Positions 62,027-64,000 of a DNA stretch of 64,000 nucleotides are shown one piece after another. A model generated the notes under the pieces. The model was not told the DNA's origin. It saw only the letters and a list, made by a program, of their open reading frames with translations, and searched no databases. The position numbers and the translations under genes are program-made. Origin of the DNA: Picochlorum sp. 'celeri'. Taxonomy: Eukaryota; Chlorophyta; Trebouxiophyceae. Within the stretch, counting starts at the first letter, position 1, and each line of letters opens with the position of its first letter. The stretch spans positions 310,001 to 374,000 of the forward strand of contig JAACMV010000007.1 of assembly GCA_010909725.1 (NCBI GenBank), given 5' to 3'.

Positions 62027-62854
62027 TCACTTGTTGGGAGAAGAGTACTCGAGTGGAGCTCCATAGCTTAATTTGATCGTTCCGTCTTTATACAGCTGTT
62101 CAGCAGGGACAGTTGTCTGGTACTGTGCCTGACTTTCATCATCCACAGAATACACAGCACCTTGGCGGACACCCTTGTCATCCGTTCTCTTCACGAAAAT
62201 CTTCTCATGCGGCTTTGCAGCGCCACTTGGAGGAATATCGAATGGCGTATGATTGTCAATTTGTGGTGCGGGATTCGCAGGGTAATAATTGCATGGGACT
62301 TCTCTATACTTGAGTTTCATGCTGCCAAAGTCCTTCTTGCCGAGGCGCTCATACGCCCAGACACTTAAATCACCATGCATTTCTCCTGCTCCCTGATCCT
62401 GGCAGCACCAACGCTTATTCGAGTATGCATTCGACGGGTACTCGCATGGGCATGTGTCGACAACTCTCACTACCAGGGTTTTGGACTCATCATAGCATGC
62501 CCCTGATCTCTCCTGATATTGACCATATCCGTCTGTAAATGATTCATTCGTGCAGCCTACTTCAAAACACTTCCCGCATGAGTTTGAGTATTCAGGGCTC
62601 AAGTCACTCACAGCAATCACGTCAAAGCCTGGGTAGATGTCCCTGAACTGGTATCCCAAACCACAGCTCCCTCGATGAATTGACCAACCATCGGCACCAA
62701 AATATGTTGCACGACCAGATTTCCATGGACCCATGCTATTGTCATCAGCAGAAGCTATTCCGAAGGACCACAGGGACAGGATAAAGTAGATGGCCGAGAG
62801 CCAATAACTGCCGCTGAGGTGGGTAGCGCCATGCAAATTCATGATGCAGTGCAA
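62027..62854 (-). CDS. Secreted expansin-like (DPBB) protein
   Basis: A 275-aa protein with a hydrophobic signal peptide (about 10-36). The double-psi beta-barrel spans about 45-185, with RATYFGADGWSIHRGSCGLG at its start, CGKCFEVGC, VVRVVDTCPCEYP and EMHGDLSVWAYERL. The last carries His and Asp where canonical expansins have HFD. At least ten cysteines suggest disulfides. The C-terminal 80 residues are low in aromatics and do not resemble the CBM63 domain of true expansins. It is therefore an expansin-like single-barrel wall protein (possibly barwin- or EG45-like). It may loosen or bind wall polysaccharides. Confidence 0.72.
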   Translation of the reverse strand: MHCIMNLHGATHLSGSYWLSAIYFILSLWSFGIASADDNSMGPWKSGRATYFGADGWSIHRGSCGLGYQFRDIYPGFDVIAVSDLSPEYSNSCGKCFEVGCTNESFTDGYGQYQERSGACYDESKTLVVRVVDTCPCEYPSNAYSNKRWCCQDQGAGEMHGDLSVWAYERLGKKDFGSMKLKYREVPCNYYPANPAPQIDNHTPFDIPPSGAAKPHEKIFVKRTDDKGVRQGAVYSVDDESQAQYQTTVPAEQLYKDGTIKLSYGAPLEYSSPNK

Positions 62855-63166
62855 TGATGCCTCCTTTCACTGAGTAATACCGGAATAAGTGCGCAAAGAT
62901 ATTTGAAATGATTACATATACAATCAATACTAGGTCATCGCCGCCTATTTCTGTCATTTCTTTGAAGTACGAACAGTTGTCAGACTGTCTTACGTGCCAC
63001 GAGGGTAGACGTCTGACACACGGGGTTGCGTGCGGGGAGGTGCCCTGTACATATCGCAGAGGGAGGTGGTTGTGACAGGTGGCAAAAGATTAGGGCATGA
63101 GAGTCCGTCGAGAATACAAACTCTGTACATTACATTCGATATGACACAGAATTATAGATTTTATCA
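62855..63166. other. Intergenic region between the expansin-like and BAG6-like genes
   Basis: No gene seen. AGACGTCT (near 63010) is a short palindrome. Nothing longer was noted. Confidence 0.5.
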
Positions 63167-64000
63167 TTATTCGTCACCGAAAATGGCATCAAGGATTCCC
63201 TGAGAACCGGTGGTGGAGGGGATGGAGGCCAAGTACGCTTCTCCTGGATGGGCATCTGCAGAGGAAGAAGGCTGTGCAGAGGCACATCGTTCAATGTGCT
63301 GCTGCCATTTCTTCCGTTCTTCTTCGGAGGTAATTTCTTTCTCTAGGACTTGTTCTATGTCTACTGGGGCTTCCTGGGCTTGGCCCTGGGAGCCTCCAAA
63401 CATTTGGCCCAAGAGGGGTCCAGCAGAATTCAAGAGTGCACCCAGGTTGCCTGCATCTCCAGAAGAGCCACTGCGTCGAGCGGAGCTTGCGGATCCAGCC
63501 AGCTGCCCTAGAATGTTCTGCATACTTGATCCAGAAGCTGGAGTTGGCTTTCTGGACTCTTGGCTTCCTTCCTCCTTCTTGCCAGCTACCTTTCTTCGTT
63601 TCAGACCTGCACCTAGACCGACTGGCTTTTTGGCATTCTTCTTTGATGCCGTTCCCATGGAAGACGATTCTCCGCGCTCTTTGATTGCTTCTTCTTCTTT
63701 TTTGTCTATTTTTTCTTCCTCTTTCTCTGCCAGTGCCGCCTGCTCATCATTATTGACCGGCTGCGGCTCTTCTGTAGCCACAGCTGGTTGGGGGACAGCA
63801 GTTGCTGTGTCCTGTGGAGGTGTCACAGTATCATCGTCGCGTGATGGCTCCTCTGTTGCAGCTTCCTGAGAAGCTGTATTCATCATCTGTGCAAACCTCT
63901 GTCTCAGAACATTCCCGACTTCATTCATGATTTCAGGAAGGGCAACACTGATCATGGTGTTCAAGGACTGACTGGAAGCATCCTGGTTTCCACTACTACG
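63167..64000 (-). CDS. BAG6/Scythe-like C-terminal part, start beyond the right edge
   Basis: The frame is open to the window edge (a TTG-started frame at 63964 is not the real start). The visible 277 residues include a helix (ISVALPEIMNEVGNVLRQRF), a long Ala/Glu-rich disordered part, a Ser/Gly region, and a C-terminal helix (EEERKKWQQHIERCASAQPS) followed by GEAYLASIPST. The last elements resemble the tail of BAG6/Scythe (a chaperone that guides tail-anchored and misassembled proteins), where an SDAYLSGMP-type element follows a helix of this kind. The assignment is weak; no BAG domain or ubiquitin-like domain is inside the window. Confidence 0.35.
   Translation of the reverse strand, partial: RSSGNQDASSQSLNTMISVALPEIMNEVGNVLRQRFAQMMNTASQEAATEEPSRDDDTVTPPQDTATAVPQPAVATEEPQPVNNDEQAALAEKEEEKIDKKEEEAIKERGESSSMGTASKKNAKKPVGLGAGLKRRKVAGKKEEGSQESRKPTPASGSSMQNILGQLAGSASSARRSGSSGDAGNLGALLNSAGPLLGQMFGGSQGQAQEAPVDIEQVLEKEITSEEERKKWQQHIERCASAQPSSSADAHPGEAYLASIPSTTGSQGILDAIFGDE

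Overview
The window is compact nuclear DNA from a photosynthetic eukaryote, most likely a small green alga of prasinophyte type. Four genes point to a plastid of green type: a plastid MEP-pathway enzyme (IspF), an ALB3 thylakoid insertase, a digalactosyldiacylglycerol synthase and an M48 protease of the plastoglobule type. An expansin-like wall protein and a GRV2/RME-8 DnaJ protein fit Viridiplantae. There are no bacterial-type operons. The few introns are short (47-101 bp), begin GT (often GTATG) and end AG. About 35 protein genes fill 64 kb, and only about 8.8 kb is intergenic. No tRNA, rRNA or CRISPR was seen. The species cannot be named from the sequence alone.

Layout: 1-5.0 kb carries a multi-cold-shock-domain RNA-binding protein (cut by the left edge), an M48 protease, ispF and a RING-H2 ligase. 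5.4-22.6 kb carries the five-exon 2,511-aa RME-8/GRV2 gene, a gamma-tubulin complex protein, a PP2C phosphatase, a membrane-anchored PH-domain TKL kinase and a small probable ATP synthase subunit. 23.2-30.5 kb carries a TMEM53-like hydrolase, a rhomboid that has lost its catalytic residues, a 476-bp TA-flanked inverted-repeat element (MITE), the KEOPS subunit Cgi121 and an OSCA/CSC1-like channel. 30.5-46.5 kb carries tripeptidyl peptidase II, a spermidine-synthase-fold methyltransferase, APC6/CDC16, an unrecognised plastid membrane protein, an alpha/beta hydrolase, a WD40-TPR DCAF, ALB3, another plastid protein and a NIPA-like transporter. 46.6-64 kb carries a small membrane protein, the ADP/ATP carrier, DGD synthase, an ADCK2-like kinase, a candidate decapping activator with an EDC1/PNRC-like motif, a degenerate thioredoxin membrane protein, a lysine-methyltransferase-like protein, a DUF1295 reductase, tRNase Z, RER1, USB1, the expansin-like protein and a BAG6-like fragment.

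Most genes are unrelated housekeeping functions, so the window is not one pathway. Several are plastid-directed (IspF, M48, ALB3, DGD and two unknowns), several act in the endomembrane system (RME-8, RER1, RING), and several act in RNA metabolism (CSD protein, tRNase Z, USB1, Cgi121, EDC1-like). Convergent genes often end 9-57 bp apart.

The least expected signals lie outside the coding regions. Eleven perfect palindromes of 14-18 bp, nearly all different in sequence, sit in six intergenic spacers about 100-400 bp upstream of genes, where about half of one would be expected by chance. The MITE, the rhomboid pseudoprotease and the EDC1-like motif are the other main items for follow-up.
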